A DNA stretch of 64,000 bases from Alternaria dauci (lineage: Eukaryota > Ascomycota > Dothideomycetes > Pleosporales > Pleosporaceae). Below are positions 47,076-57,276 of the stretch, piece by piece; the stretch's first letter is position 1, and each line of letters begins with the position of its first letter. Below the pieces are notes generated by a model. It searched no databases, was not told the origin of the DNA, and saw nothing but the letters and a program-made list of their open reading frames with translations. The stretch covers positions 248,001 to 312,000 of the forward strand of contig NC_091276.1 in NCBI RefSeq assembly GCF_042100115.1, read 5' to 3'. The translations under genes and the position numbers were made by a program.

Positions 47076-47425
47076 GTTTAATTTAAATGCATTACTAGCG
47101 GTAAGGTAATGAATGGTAAAGGTTGTGGCTAATGTGGTAAAGAGTTTTCGGTGCAGTGCGGGGCAATCTACTAAATATATACATGTGCAAAACCGCGGAA
47201 ATGTGGGCAAAGCTACGATTAGTACTTAGTTTGAAAAAAAAAGTGCGCGATATTCACAAGTGCGTTCTGAGAAAGTACGTTCTGAGAATGCATAGCGTGT
47301 ATTGACAAAGAAGCGCCTGGACTGCCTACACTAATGTGTTTAAAGTTTAGCGTAAGCTGATGCCTCCGCGATGATTGTCATCTCATCTTCATAGCTCCAT
47401 CCTGCGATAAAGTGGCCATAAAATC

Positions 47426-47623
47426 TCATCTCAACCCTAGCTCCCTCTTCTCTGCATCGCTCATAGGTCGCATAACAGACCCTGCAGCTGTCGACGGTTG
47501 GTCACGGGACTCATTCTGACCTCGAGTGCTGCCACACTGACTCTCTCCATTTACAGTACGAGTGCCTTGACCATTGGATGAATTGGAGGTGTTGGACGCA
47601 GGATTTGGCTGGTCATCAGGCAT
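47426..47623 (-). CDS. Small disordered protein, unknown
   Basis: A 65-codon ATG frame, rich in Ser, Asn, Gln and Gly with a charged end (Asp-Ala-Glu-Lys-Arg-Glu-Leu-Gly-Leu-Arg). The low-complexity composition and lack of stops suit a short disordered fungal protein. No partner, motif or signal is seen. The long upstream region (47640-48100) would be its 5' side. Confidence 0.4.
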   Translation of the reverse strand: MPDDQPNPASNTSNSSNGQGTRTVNGESQCGSTRGQNESRDQPSTAAGSVMRPMSDAEKRELGLR

Positions 47624-49241
47624 GGTGGGTGGCTTAAATCTGATTGAAGTGAGTAGTTGTCTTGTACGGTGCTTATGATTTCAATCACCTTGAAAGCTAC
47701 TAATACAGCGTAGTAAGCGTTGTAGACGGATCTTTGTAGAGACTCGGTCGGATAGCGCTATGGTCTTGCGAGAAGACGAAGGAGACGGCGTCTGTTGAAG
47801 TCTTGTCGGGCAAAAAGAAGGGCTACTTTCGTCAATAGAGGAATGAGGATGGGATGATCAACCTGCTTTCAGAGACAGTAGGTATCCCTGGACGCTTGCA
47901 GATGTTATTGCAGCAAGGATAACAGCCGAAATTGCACTGCCAGGCTATGACGATGCCGGACGGGACAGGAATAGAGGAACTGGTGAGGACTAAGTACGGT
48001 ACGACGTGCCAAGAATAGAGAAGGTGTTGAGCGTGTTATGCTTGAATAGATGCGTACTTAGAAGAGGATTTACACGGGAGTGTGTGAAGAAGTAAGGATT
48101 GATTGTAGACTTTATTCAGATCTTTCCACGCCACAGCCACGCCTCATCATGATCTTGATACGTATGAGCACGAGTGAGACGCTGTAATTTCTCTCCGTCT
48201 TAAGAGCCATCTAACCACGATTGTGCAACACCATGCCGTTCTGCGAGTGAAGCAAGGTATATCGCAGACATGACAACATGCAATGCTATGCAGATGGGAC
48301 GATTGTGCTGCCAACTATGCCTCATGCCCCTAAGACAAGTTATGATCCGCCCCCAGAATGCCCCCCAATTACCCCCTAACCGCCACCTTATCTCTCTTTC
48401 CAAAGCCCCGAACAGCATCCTTCTGGCGATTAAACTATTCCAACTCTAGATCTTGGTACGAGCAACGGAATTACCTATGAGCGAGAGAGGAATGTGGTTT
48501 TGCCTGACAGAAGGGCCACACGTGTTAGTGCCTCGGAACTGTAAGCGTCTTGAAGATTATTAGGGCACTAGTAAGTTCACTAGAACCTAAAGTTCAGATG
48601 TCTTTAACCTTCACCTACACAACATCCAGGCATAGCCCAAAATCTGTCTTGTACTTAAGTATATAAAGTCAAGGTAAGTGTATTAGCAATTTTCAGTCAT
48701 TCCGCACCTAGCACCGACGTGTGATCAGAAAACACTGTCCCGTTGGCTATGCTGTCGATCGTTTCGTCATGACATCTAGATTCGCTCTGACCTCACTACC
48801 CCTGTTCAACAACGACTAATGGCGAATTGACAGGTCTCGGGGCGATCATACGGGAGTCCCGCCACAAATATATCAGCTCACAAGATACAAAGTCTCTGTA
48901 CCATCAGGGTTGTGTCTTCCGGGAGTTTCGCCGATCGGAAAGAGGGGTTCACGATCTTTCTGACTTAGCGTGGTATTTTAGCGCGCCCCAGCGTATACTA
49001 GCGGCCACGTATCTTACTGCATTAAATTTAGGCGCTTCCACGTGCTCTGTGGCGCACAGAAGTGTGTTTAGCTAGTTTGTCTAGTTTGCTCAGTTTGTCC
49101 AGTCTGTAAATAGCAACGTGTCCCTGCCACTATCCTGACTTTGCGTTCCAGAGAACGATTGCTCATACAGCATTAAATACACCAGTCACCATCTTCCGCA
49201 CTTCGCCCACATTTTCTGTAAACTGTGGAACTATCGAAAAA
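47624..49241. other. Gene-poor stretch
   Basis: Normal composition. A C-rich block near 48351-48383 resembles 51370-51422. Four AGTTTGTCT-like units lie at 49072-49110. Frames 48200-48418 (minus) and 48827-49075 (plus) show no domain and are not supported. Confidence 0.45.
49072..49110 (+). repeat. Degenerate 9 bp repeat upstream of the kinase
   Basis: Units of the type AGTTTGTCT repeat about four times with changes, 130 bp upstream of the kinase ATG. Could be promoter-associated or chance microsatellite. Confidence 0.5.
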
Positions 49242-50158
49242 ATGCCCTTGAAGGCAGCAAATTCGCCAGGTATGGAGCTTCCTCAGAGAGTTTTCTATCA
49301 TTATCCCTGGTAGGCTAACCTTTACATGAACTTGCACTTGCAGCCTGCGATCACACGCGCTCAGACGGACTGAGCAGCGAAGCCGATATCAAACCTCAGG
49401 GCCCTATCGTTAATATTATCGAGGGGAAGGGCGAGTTCCTGGGCGGGGGAGCGACGGGACTTGTAGAACGCCTTGATTCGGGAGATGTGGTCAAGTCTCC
49501 TTGGACGGGGCGTCCCACGGCATCAGACTGCAGGCAAGAGATGGCGATTGAGGCGCAGATATATGAGAGACTTGGAGTACATCCCCGACTGGTACAATTT
49601 AAACGCTGGGACCCTACCGGCCATACTTTGACGCTGGAATACATGCCTAATGGCAATCTCAAGGAATACGTTCAGAAGCATAGGCAGGAGATATCGCCAT
49701 CGCAGAGACAACAGTGGGTGAGGGAGGTCACTGAGGGCGTTGAGCTTCTACACTCGCACAACGTTATTTAGGGTGATGTTGGGCCGCACAATTTCCTGCT
49801 CGATATCGATCTTAGCCTCAAGATCTGTGACTTTGGCGGATCTTCCTTGGATGGCTCGCAGGCCACAGTCGCCCCTAGAGTGAGATACAGGCTGCCAAGC
49901 TTGGGTGGGACGACGGTCAAAGAGGACCTTTTCGCCTTGGGCTCGACAATCTACTTCATCGCCACCGGGCACGAGCCGTACGAAGAGCTGACTGACGATG
50001 ATCAGGTGGAGAGACTGTACGAGGATAGAGTATTTCCAGAACTAAGCGAAGTACCCTTCGCAGAGATCATTGCACTGTGCTAGAGACAGGAAGCTAAATC
50101 GGCTAAGATGATTATCGAACTTGTGATGCGCTCATCAGAGAAATGTCAATCAATATAA
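49242..50158 (+). pseudogene. Protein kinase-like gene with two in-frame TAG codons
   Basis: Exon 1 (49242-49269) joins exon 2 (49344-50158) across a 74 bp GT..GCAG intron: 281 codons in phase. A glycine-rich loop (Gly-Gly-Gly-Ala-Thr-Gly, about residue 42) is followed by a Val-Val-Lys (about 60), the catalytic loop Gly-Asp-Val-Gly-Pro-His-Asn (about 152-158) and Cys-Asp-Phe-Gly (about 171-174). So the Lys, catalytic Asp, Asn and DFG are all present. TAG at 49769-49771 stands directly before Gly-Asp, where many fungal kinases of this type have Trp. The second TAG at 50081-50083 follows Leu-Cys, again at an expected Trp. Either TGG to TAG mutation silenced it, or the stops are recoded. The C-terminus is short for a kinase (280 residues), as usual in this fungal group. 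Confidence 0.85.
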
Positions 50159-50619
50159 GGCACGTTTGATCGAATGTCCGTCTACTTCATCATTTAGTTA
50201 GAAAGAGAAGACGCTACTTGTACTTCATGCGATCAATATGCTACATCTTTCTGCGACAAGTACCATGTAAAAGATACGCTGACTTGGTATAATGAGTGTG
50301 CTACAAACGAAGGACTATCTCAATACATATATCCAACATATCCAACGTCTGCTGACCAAAGCAATTATTTGGGAGATTGCGCTCTCTTTAGCGCTGAGAA
50401 AAGCCTTCATCCCAATGATTGGGACACTGAACGCGACTAGTGGTTGCGGCCAACGTGCTCGTTCCCAGGTTTGTACAGGTATTGCCCGACTAGAGTGCGG
50501 TTCGACATTTGACCAGGTCGGTGGATGTGGTGTTACAGGATGAGGGGCATCCGGTAAACTTCGTTGTGGAGGTTACCCAGGTACACATTTTCTGCTTGAA
50601 TCCCTTAGCAAAGGTGTAG

Positions 50620-50895
50620 TCAGTCTTTCCAGAGATGAATTACGTACGGATATTTAGTAGTCTTGATTAATAATTGATGTGCTCGTAGAGAAGGACCTAT
50701 CGCTGTGAATGACACGCTCAACCATCCGGCAAACTTTAATAAATATATTAACACGGAAGCGTCCGCAGCAACTGACAGCAGGCTGAGCGGCGACGCCGCT
50801 AAACCTAACAGCAGAGCGCCGCCGGCAAGCAGGCGGTTATAGGCGCCCTCGACACGCAGCAGTCCAATCATCGCCCGCAAGGCTCTGTCCGACAT
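50620..50895 (-). CDS. Small hydrophobic protein, possible first exon
   Basis: From ATG at 50895: Met-Ser-Asp-Arg-Ala-Leu-Arg, then two hydrophobic stretches (about residues 22-42 and 46-66) rich in Leu, Ala and Gly that could be membrane helices. GC-rich codons and good N-terminal composition favour a real gene start; the last 25 codons look random and may be intron. Family not recognised. Confidence 0.4.
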   Translation of the reverse strand: MSDRALRAMIGLLRVEGAYNRLLAGGALLLGLAASPLSLLSVAADASVLIYLLKFAGWLSVSFTAIGPSLRAHQLLIKTTKYPYVIHLWKD

Positions 50896-51369
50896 GTCGA
50901 CTGGCTAGCCTGCCGGCTGTCACTGGCTGGGCGTTGAGGCAATGTATAACTTTAGTCACCGTGATTCTCAATCGCTCAAAGGATGGTTGAGCAGCTGGTC
51001 ATTTCTTTACTGCTTGATTGGTTGAGATGTTGCTTTGAAATCGTCATCGCGCTCGGGACGGAGCAATCGCCGTGAGCCAGGAGTTTTGGCTGAGCCATGC
51101 CGCGCCGATTGTGCAAAGCAGTCTGTAGCCGCGCCGCCCCCTCTTATTTTAGTTCATGTAGGGGCGTGGTTCTCGCTACGTAGTGGGGGATATTAGTCTG
51201 CTTTTTGTGGCTTGTTTGATCCTGGGCGGGATTGATCTGCATGAGGCCGTAATCCGGGAAATCTGCTCTTCGCTTGGCCTCGCCAATGATGATGGAAAAT
51301 GGACGAGAAATGGTTGAGACGCTAATCCCGGAGCAGCACTAGCTTAGATCCCTAGAGGGTGGGAAGGCC

Positions 51370-51422
51370 TTAGTCCCCCTGAATGCCCCCTAACTGCCCC
51401 TTAACTACCCCCTAGCTGCCCT
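51370..51422. repeat. C-rich block with CCCCCTAAC-like units
   Basis: TGCCCCCTAACTGCCCCTTAACTACCCCCTAGC repeats a unit of about 11 bases. A similar block lies at 48351-48383. It resembles degenerate C-rich strand repeats but is not the canonical telomeric hexamer. Confidence 0.45.
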
Positions 51423-51673
51423 CCTACTTCTCAGCCCTCTATTAGCTCTAAGCATACCTAACAAATCCGATAGTTGCATAAAGTGTGTGCACAGACCCTG
51501 ATACATATGGACGCATCTCTCAGCAGATTTATGCCGAGAAGGAATCTACTGCTAATCTGCCCTCTAAACACCCCCTAAAACCTCCTCAAACATCTAACCC
51601 TAAACCTCTTTTCCCTAACGATTTTCTATTCCAATTATTAGAGTTACCTTTATTCGAGACACTTGACTGAGCA

Positions 51674-52895
51674 ATGGATTTGCCTTACATCACTCTACAT
51701 ACGAAAGATAAGGGTCTCTTCGCCTGGCAGAACGGCTACACAGACGTCAGGGCCTTAGAATTAGAGGCATTCCTAAAGATCGGCAGGGAAATGGTACGCT
51801 CGCTAGAAGCTGAGATCGAGGCACGCCAAATGGTTTCGGAATTGGAACAGTCGAGTATTAGTTCGGAATGCGCCGAGAAACTGTGGAAATGCGCAAGACA
51901 GATTGAGATCCTAGAGCGTCTAGACAAGAGGGAGGCGAAGCTGGTTGCTTCCGCTGTTAGTGTCTTAAAAGTCAAGCAGGCATCACGCGATGGGCAGATT
52001 TATTAGACTTTCCTTCACGATATTTACTAACAATGCAGTCCTAGCTTAGTCGTGTTGAGTGCGGCAAGTTTGGGTAAACAAAGAATTGTATCTCTGAATG
52101 CGCGAGATAGGGTCAGATTGTTGCATTATCTCAAGAGCAACCGGGAGGTGCTCACCTCGCCTGCTCTAGATTCGCTTGTCGGAAAGCATTAGATACCTTG
52201 CTTGCCTGGTACGGCTGGCCTCACTACTTCTATGTATAAACGCAGCTGACTTCTCTCTCTTAGAACTGTATACGCCTAATAGGTATAGTAGTTCGTATCC
52301 AAAAACCCTGAAAAGGAAAGCACCCTATGTTAGAGGCATGTTGCCTTTGTTTGTCTTGTTGTCTGGAATACTAGCCTAACGCATCATAGAGGAAGGTGAA
52401 TCCGAAGGCACCACTCCCAAAAGTAGGCGTTCTGAGGATGAGCAGAATACACCGTTGTCCACAGTTATGGAGAGGAAAACGACTGGGGACGATAGAGCTT
52501 CTCCGGACGATGCTAGGTTAGCCGAAGAGTTAGTAAGCCCTATGGAACCTTCTCGACATGGAGGTGTAATACCCCTAGAGCGGCGTAAGTGAAGCAAGCC
52601 TTTATAGCACACAAATATGTATCTGACTATAGGGGTTGTAGAAATTGAATACAGATTCTTAGAAGCGCCGATTGATCGAATGGATCGCTTAGTCGAATTG
52701 CTTCCCTCTGCTATCTGGAGTAGCAAGCAGTGGACATGGGAGCGAAGCTACGGAGGATCCACCACAGACTGCTTGAACGTGCTAAGCCTAAAGAACAGGG
52801 ACCAAGATATTTCGATTACAATAAGGGTAGGCTTTGAGGAAGGAACGAAGCTGGTTGGATATCTCGGCTTAATCGAAGCTAGTGGAACCAAATAG
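51674..52895 (+). pseudogene. Three-exon hypothetical gene with four premature stops
   Basis: Exons 51674-52208, 52264-52584 and 52633-52895 are joined by introns of 55 bp (GTACGG, CTGAC, TTAG) and 48 bp (GTAAGT, CTGAC, ATAG). They total 373 codons exactly in phase. Stops are TAG 52004, TAA 52028, TAG 52190 and TAA 52377, each one transition from Gln or Trp. Residues about 25-110 are Glu/Lys/Leu-rich and should form a coiled coil; the second exon ends in a charged Ser/Glu/Arg-rich stretch; the third has a compact alternating pattern. The frame extends upstream of Met 51674 to 51485 except for a TGA, so the true start may be earlier. Convergent overlap of 17 bp with the next minus gene. Family not recognised. 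Confidence 0.68.
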
Positions 52896-53185
52896 TAGCT
52901 TTCACAACACGAACTTTATATCCCGCAGGAACATCTTTCGTATCTCCTTTTTCTTCATTTTCGTATTCCTAGTATGGTGGAGTGCTCATGTCTTTCGTTG
53001 GATCATATATCTGGATGAGCTTTCCCTTGCCAGATATTTTTCGAGCGTAGTCCACTCCTTGGAATATAAAGGTATTCAATATAGTTTCGGGTTCTCCCTT
53101 CAGAGCCTTGGTCCCAGTCTTGCGTTCATTCTTTAGTTAGGCTAGATATAAAACCATTTAGGGGTATACATACCTCTGTAGACAT
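52879..53185 (-). pseudogene. Small two-exon gene with one premature TAG
   Basis: Exon 1 is only four codons, Met-Ser-Thr-Glu (53185-53174). A 43 bp intron with GTATGT and CTAAC before the acceptor (53173-53131) leads to exon 2 (53130-52879). Total 88 codons. TAG at 52971-52969 follows Pro-Pro-Tyr and is one change from CAG or TGG. The product is a small charged protein with a Gly-Lys-Gly-Lys-Leu turn and an acidic Glu-Tyr-Glu-Asn-Glu-Glu patch. Very short first exons are common in fungi. Family not recognised. The plus frame 52882-53136 is its shadow. Confidence 0.62.
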
Positions 53186-53226
53186 AGTCGCTGCCTTCCA
53201 GCCGTCCGTGTGTGACTATGTACTCT

Positions 53227-53582
53227 TCAGGGCGTATGAACGCTAATGCTGACCGTAGTATGAGTTATTCGATACAGAAGCTGAGGCGGTGCTGTGCTGT
53301 GCGGCCAAGGGCGTTGTAGATCGGAAACGAGGTAGATCAAGGGCGGAGTGGTTTGAGGGTGAACAACGCACTATATGAATTAGCCCTGTTTCAGTTGCTG
53401 GTAGCAAGTATTAGTCGGGCATTTACCTTGATGACTAGGGATTGCAAATGAAGCCAGTCAAACGCACCGAAATATCTTAGCTTGTGGTGACAGTGCTTAG
53501 CTGGCTCGTTAGCGGTCAGCGAAATGCGAAATCTAACGGAGGTTGTGGGAGGACAGGTGCACTCATTTGCTGATATGGGCAT
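53227..53582 (-). CDS. Small two-exon gene, unknown
   Basis: Exon 1 (53582-53427) and exon 2 (53370-53227) join across a 56 bp intron (GTAAAT, GCTAAT branch, ATATAG): 100 codons, no internal stop. The protein starts Met-Pro-Ile-Ser-Ala-Asn-Glu-Cys and is rich in Thr, Pro and His. No domain or signal. It sits 42 bp upstream of the next minus gene. Weak composition makes this less certain than its neighbours. Confidence 0.42.
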
Positions 53583-53896
53583 TAAGGCGTTGATGCCCAA
53601 CGCGTAAAGCCTATACGAGAGGCCCTTGACTTACTTGGGTGGGGCGAGTGTGTTTTTGGTGAGGCAGGAGGCCGCAGAGTCATCGCAAAAAGGAGATGAG
53701 GGAGGAGCTTCCTAAGAATTTAGCGAAGCTGAGATGTTGCGCAACGGGGCTTTAGTGGAGTGAAAAAGTGACCACGGGAAAGAAATGGCTACCAAGAAGT
53801 CGGAAGCTAGCCAGGAAAGATCGTTTGGGCTGTCAAATCACGAGCAGCTTCCGTTGCTGCCCCGCCATGTGACGTAAGGTTGTTTCGCCCCCTCTT

Positions 53897-54448
53897 GTGA
53901 CACGCACAACCTTGAAGTGTAGAAGACTGTGTAAACGTCCTCGTTACGCATCTTCGCATTACTCTGTGACAGAGATCGGCCATGGTTGCAAGCGTCCGCA
54001 GCCTGCATATATATCTACCCTGCCCTCGTCCTCGCTGATACCTTCAATTCCTTCTCCCGCCAACGATGCTCAGGGTCCGGATACTATCCCAGACTGTTCG
54101 AGACTGCGAGAAATTGAGATGCAGCAGAGGCGCCCGCGCTGCTGCCGCCTGACCAAGAAGAGCCCATAGTTTCACAACACCGTGCTGAAGTACGCTAATA
54201 TCCTCGTCGATGTTATCCATAATCTCCCACCTGATATTAAAGCGCTCCTCCCCGCGGTCTACGCGACATTCTTGATCCTCATCCGCCGCCCGCACGCATG
54301 CTAGGGCAAGGAACTGGCGGGCAAGGTTAGCCAGCTTGCGGCGGTGTACCGGGACGAGTGGCGCGAGTTGGTGAGAAAACCAAGCTCTGAGCTTGAACAT
54401 CAAACACACCTCTACGGCGACGTGGTAGAAAAGCTCGCCGTAAATTAA
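53897..54448 (+). pseudogene. Hypothetical frame with two TAG codons
   Basis: One plus frame runs from Met 53897 to TAA 54446-54448 with TAG at 54167 and 54302. The second half reads well: an Asn-Thr-Val-Leu-Lys-Tyr-Ala-Asn phrase, a Leu-Pro-Pro-Asp-Ile-Lys turn, an Ile-Leu-Ile-Arg-Arg-Pro stretch and Tyr-Arg-Asp-Glu-Trp-Arg. The first half is Cys/Arg-rich and less convincing. The opposing frame 54044-54409 is the alternative. Family not recognised. Confidence 0.42.
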
Positions 54449-54980
54449 TCCCGCCCTGGTGAAGCGCCCTCAGCGCTAACTGTATTATAACTGTGGGGCA
54501 TTGTGATCATAGAGTCGTCGAAAGCGTGCTGGACGCTACAACAGACGGGCGTGGAGGCAGAGTTGCAGATGATTTTAGGTAAGTCGGCGGTCCGACGAAG
54601 CGGCGAACGGTTAGAATCGTGAAGCTAGTGCTCTATTCGATCTACGGTGAACGCTGGGCGAGACTTTGTCCTGAGACGGCGAGGTAACGAACAGGTTGGT
54701 TATTTTTGTCTTAGCTTTGTTACATGTGGGCTTTAACTCTCTGCATCCACCACTGCGTACACAGTTACACTAATCACTCAGGCTAGGAAAGCGTGCGCGC
54801 TCAACTAGCTCCGCTCTTGTCCCGCACAGAGGATAGCTCGCAACGGCGAGACACGGCTCCTCTATTACATACCGCTCTCGAATTTCCTACCCTTTACATC
54901 TCTCCGCATCCCGTCGTCCTCGAAACCGCCGTGCATGCTCCGTCGACCTTTCTGCGCCGCCACCGCAGCCCCTAGAAAAT
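54449..54980. other. Intergenic
   Basis: A short sensible plus-strand phrase around 54505-54590 (Ser-Ser-Lys-Ala-Cys-Trp-Thr-Leu-Gln) may extend the previous relic. Plus frame 54793-54975 is Arg/Pro-rich and unsupported. Confidence 0.35.
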
Positions 54981-55692
54981 TTACGAACTTGCTCCCTTGA
55001 CTGCAGCGCCCCACCTCTGCGCCTCACGAGAAAATTTCCGCTTTTTCGAACTCATCACACCTTCCTCTTCCTCGATGTCTGTTCCCCAGAATCCGTCGCC
55101 GACACAAAAAGATACTGCCATCGTTGATAAGAAGTAGCTGGCTTGGAGGGCGGCAGCGTCGACGTTCTGGAGCAGTCGTGCGACTGCAGCAGGCTGTCTG
55201 TCATTGAAGTCGTTGCGAATGTTAGCTATCATCAAAGAAGAACAGTAGGGAAAGGGTAGACATACGGACGGTATGGGAGCATAGTGTGGCAACAGCAGCC
55301 CTAGTACCGATGACGGCTACGCAATTCGAGCAAGAACTGCCAAACTCACTGCCGTTGACGCTGGTGAAGAGGATTCGGCACGTCCGGAACAGACCTGATC
55401 GAGTCTGGCATTGAGTACATGGCGTAGCAGCCTCGAGGGCGCCGACGGAGAGATGGACGAGGAGGGCGATCAGACGGTTCGTGTTCATGCCCCATCGACC
55501 GGGCTCAGAGACCATTGTGGCTGGCGGGGCATCGACAGAACCTGGAAAGAGAAGCTGCGGCCATGTCATACCAAACGCCCTGAAGTCGGGCTGTCTGACC
55601 TGGTAAGATTGCAACTGCTCAAGCAGAGAAGTCAGAAGGTTGACACGCGCGTCATACAGGCTTATCCAGCGAGCTCCGCGATCCTCCTACAT
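54981..55692 (-). pseudogene. DUF3716-like cysteine-motif protein
   Basis: Exon 1 (55692-55266) and exon 2 (55183-54981) join across an 82 bp intron (GTATGT, GCTAAC branch, GCTGCAG): 210 codons in phase. The middle shows Cys-x2-Cys, Gly-x-Phe-x2-Cys, then Cys-x2-Cys and a final Cys-Ser, the pattern of the fungal DUF3716 family. Exon 2 has an acidic stretch and Ser-Lys-Lys-Arg-Lys, a possible nuclear signal. If Met 55692 is the start, codon 2 is TAG, so either the start lies elsewhere or the gene is silenced. No other stop occurs. The role of DUF3716 is unknown. Confidence 0.65.
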
Positions 55693-55917
55693 GGCTAGGG
55701 CCATTAGGCAAACGCTCTCTGATTGTCTCTTCTTAGATAGCAATCCAATAGCGCACAACGCAAGCAGCTATCGTAATCCACACTCATTGCTCATTGCTCA
55801 TCGCTCACCAGGCTCGCTAACATGGCAAAACTCGTCGCACGCACCCAATACCTATACTTTGGCAAGACTACAAGCCGTCTCGCTCGTCCTCAGCGTACGC
55901 CCGTCCAGCCGCTTAAC
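55693..55917. promoter_or_regulatory. Divergent intergenic region
   Basis: The 225 bp between the minus-strand DUF3716-like gene and the plus-strand F-box relic must carry both promoters. It contains a repeated CATTGCTCATTGCTCATCGCTCA near 55785-55808. No TATA box is clear. Confidence 0.4.
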
Positions 55918-57276
55918 ATGTCGTTCAACAGCCTCTCCATGGTGTTGCACCTGTAGTGCTTCAGACACCTTGAAGCAGCCGACATGCTCTCCGTATGCCG
56001 AACTAGCAAACGATATAAGAAGATCGCCCACGGGCTGCTCTATACGGACATCCGCATTACGTCTCGGCATGCATCTCAGGCCTACATATTGCTTCAGGGT
56101 GTCGAAGACAGGATCAACGTCAACAAACACATCAAGAACATCCAGATACGTCGTACATAGGCGATGTCGCGTCTTTGCTGGCCTACCTCGTCGCCATGGC
56201 GGAGAACCTCAGATCGCTCCAATGGCTGACGTCAGGCAACTCCCAGGGTGCTATGCCGCTGCAGCTGATGCTGGCAAAGGTTCGGGTGGAACGTAGCCAG
56301 CGGACTCCAGCCGTACCCTAGCTTGCGCCATCTCGAAGTGACTGCCGAAGCCGAAGATCTGCGAGTGCCGCTGCTGCCTGACCTCGAGCGGCTAGTTATC
56401 CGCAATGCAGAGGAAGATCTGGTATTTGACTGCACGGCACTTCATGGCATGCGCAACACTCAGCTAGACGAGCTTAGGATACTGTGTGGCAACAACACGC
56501 CGAGGCTCTACGAGCGGATACAAGCTGGTGTCTTCAGTCAGCTCCAAATCCTTCGGGTCGTCGATAGCTTTCGAGACAAAGAGTTGGACTACTCAAGGCT
56601 TCCAAAGCTGCTCCGCAGCAAGTGCCATAGGCTACAGACACTGGTCTGGGACTTCCAGTACATAGACTTTGATGAAGACGCCATCGATCCGTCTCCATTA
56701 CCTAACCTGTCGCAACTCAAGGGTCTAATCAACGCCAGGCTACACCGCCAGCTCTTCTTCGCTGGCACGACTACAACCGCGTTTCCTGCACTCTATAATC
56801 GCCTTCCACCGGGCTTGCACCATGTGAAGATTACTGGGCTCGTTTTGTCTGCAACAGTAGCTGCAGACGGAGATGAAGAGGAGGATAAAGACGGGGAGGA
56901 CGAGGGGGTGGAAGATCTAGCAAACCCAACTAAGGAGGAAGCGGCATGCGAAGAGGAAGAGCAAGATGGGGCAGACTTGGATATGAGTGGAGCTACGCTT
57001 ACATTGGGCGTGGTAGACACACGTCCTGCAAGCCTGCAGTCTATGCGACTTGCCTTTGACTTTGATGTCAATAGGCATACATCACTAGCGCACACTCTAG
57101 CACTCGCGCACCCAGTCCTGAGCGCACTGGTGGAGTCGGCCGAACGTCAGGACTTCTCTTTAGGCATCTACGTACGGCGCATTGGGGGATTGGACGCCGA
57201 AGACGAATTCCACTTGGGTTGCGAGACAGAAGATATGAGCGAGTCTATCGTCAGTTGGAGCGTCTGGCGATACTGA
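55918..57276 (+). pseudogene. F-box protein relic with acidic insert
   Basis: Met 55918 opens an F-box-like start (His-Leu-x-Cys-Phe-Arg-His-Leu-Glu-Ala-Ala-Asp-Met-Leu, then Ser-Val-Cys-Arg-Thr-Ser-Lys-Arg-Tyr). TAG at 55954 replaces a likely Gln. The frame is lost at TAG 56158 and continues one base off (56160-56290: Ala-Tyr-Leu-Val-Ala-Met-Ala-Glu-Asn-Leu-Arg). It returns to the first frame from about 56292, giving a 317-codon open 3' part (Met 56323 to TGA 57276) with leucine-rich, LRR-like spacing. Residues encoded at about 56865-56985 form an Asp/Glu-rich insert. F-box proteins recruit substrates to SCF ubiquitin ligases. The two compensating shifts may be introns or real frameshifts. 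Confidence 0.75.

Larger units (their letters stand above)
50159..51673. other. Gene-poor stretch between kinase and 51674 gene
   Basis: Contains fragments such as the plus frame near 50440-50590 (Arg-Ser-Val-Asp-Val-Val, then Val-Asn-Phe-Val-Val-Glu-Val), the minus ORF 50620-50895, and a C-rich block at 51370-51422. No complete gene fits. Confidence 0.4.

Noticed and set aside
52882..53136. Plus-strand hydrophobic ORF of 84 codons
   Set aside because: Antisense of a better-supported spliced minus gene; the hydrophobicity comes from the complement of Lys/Glu codons.
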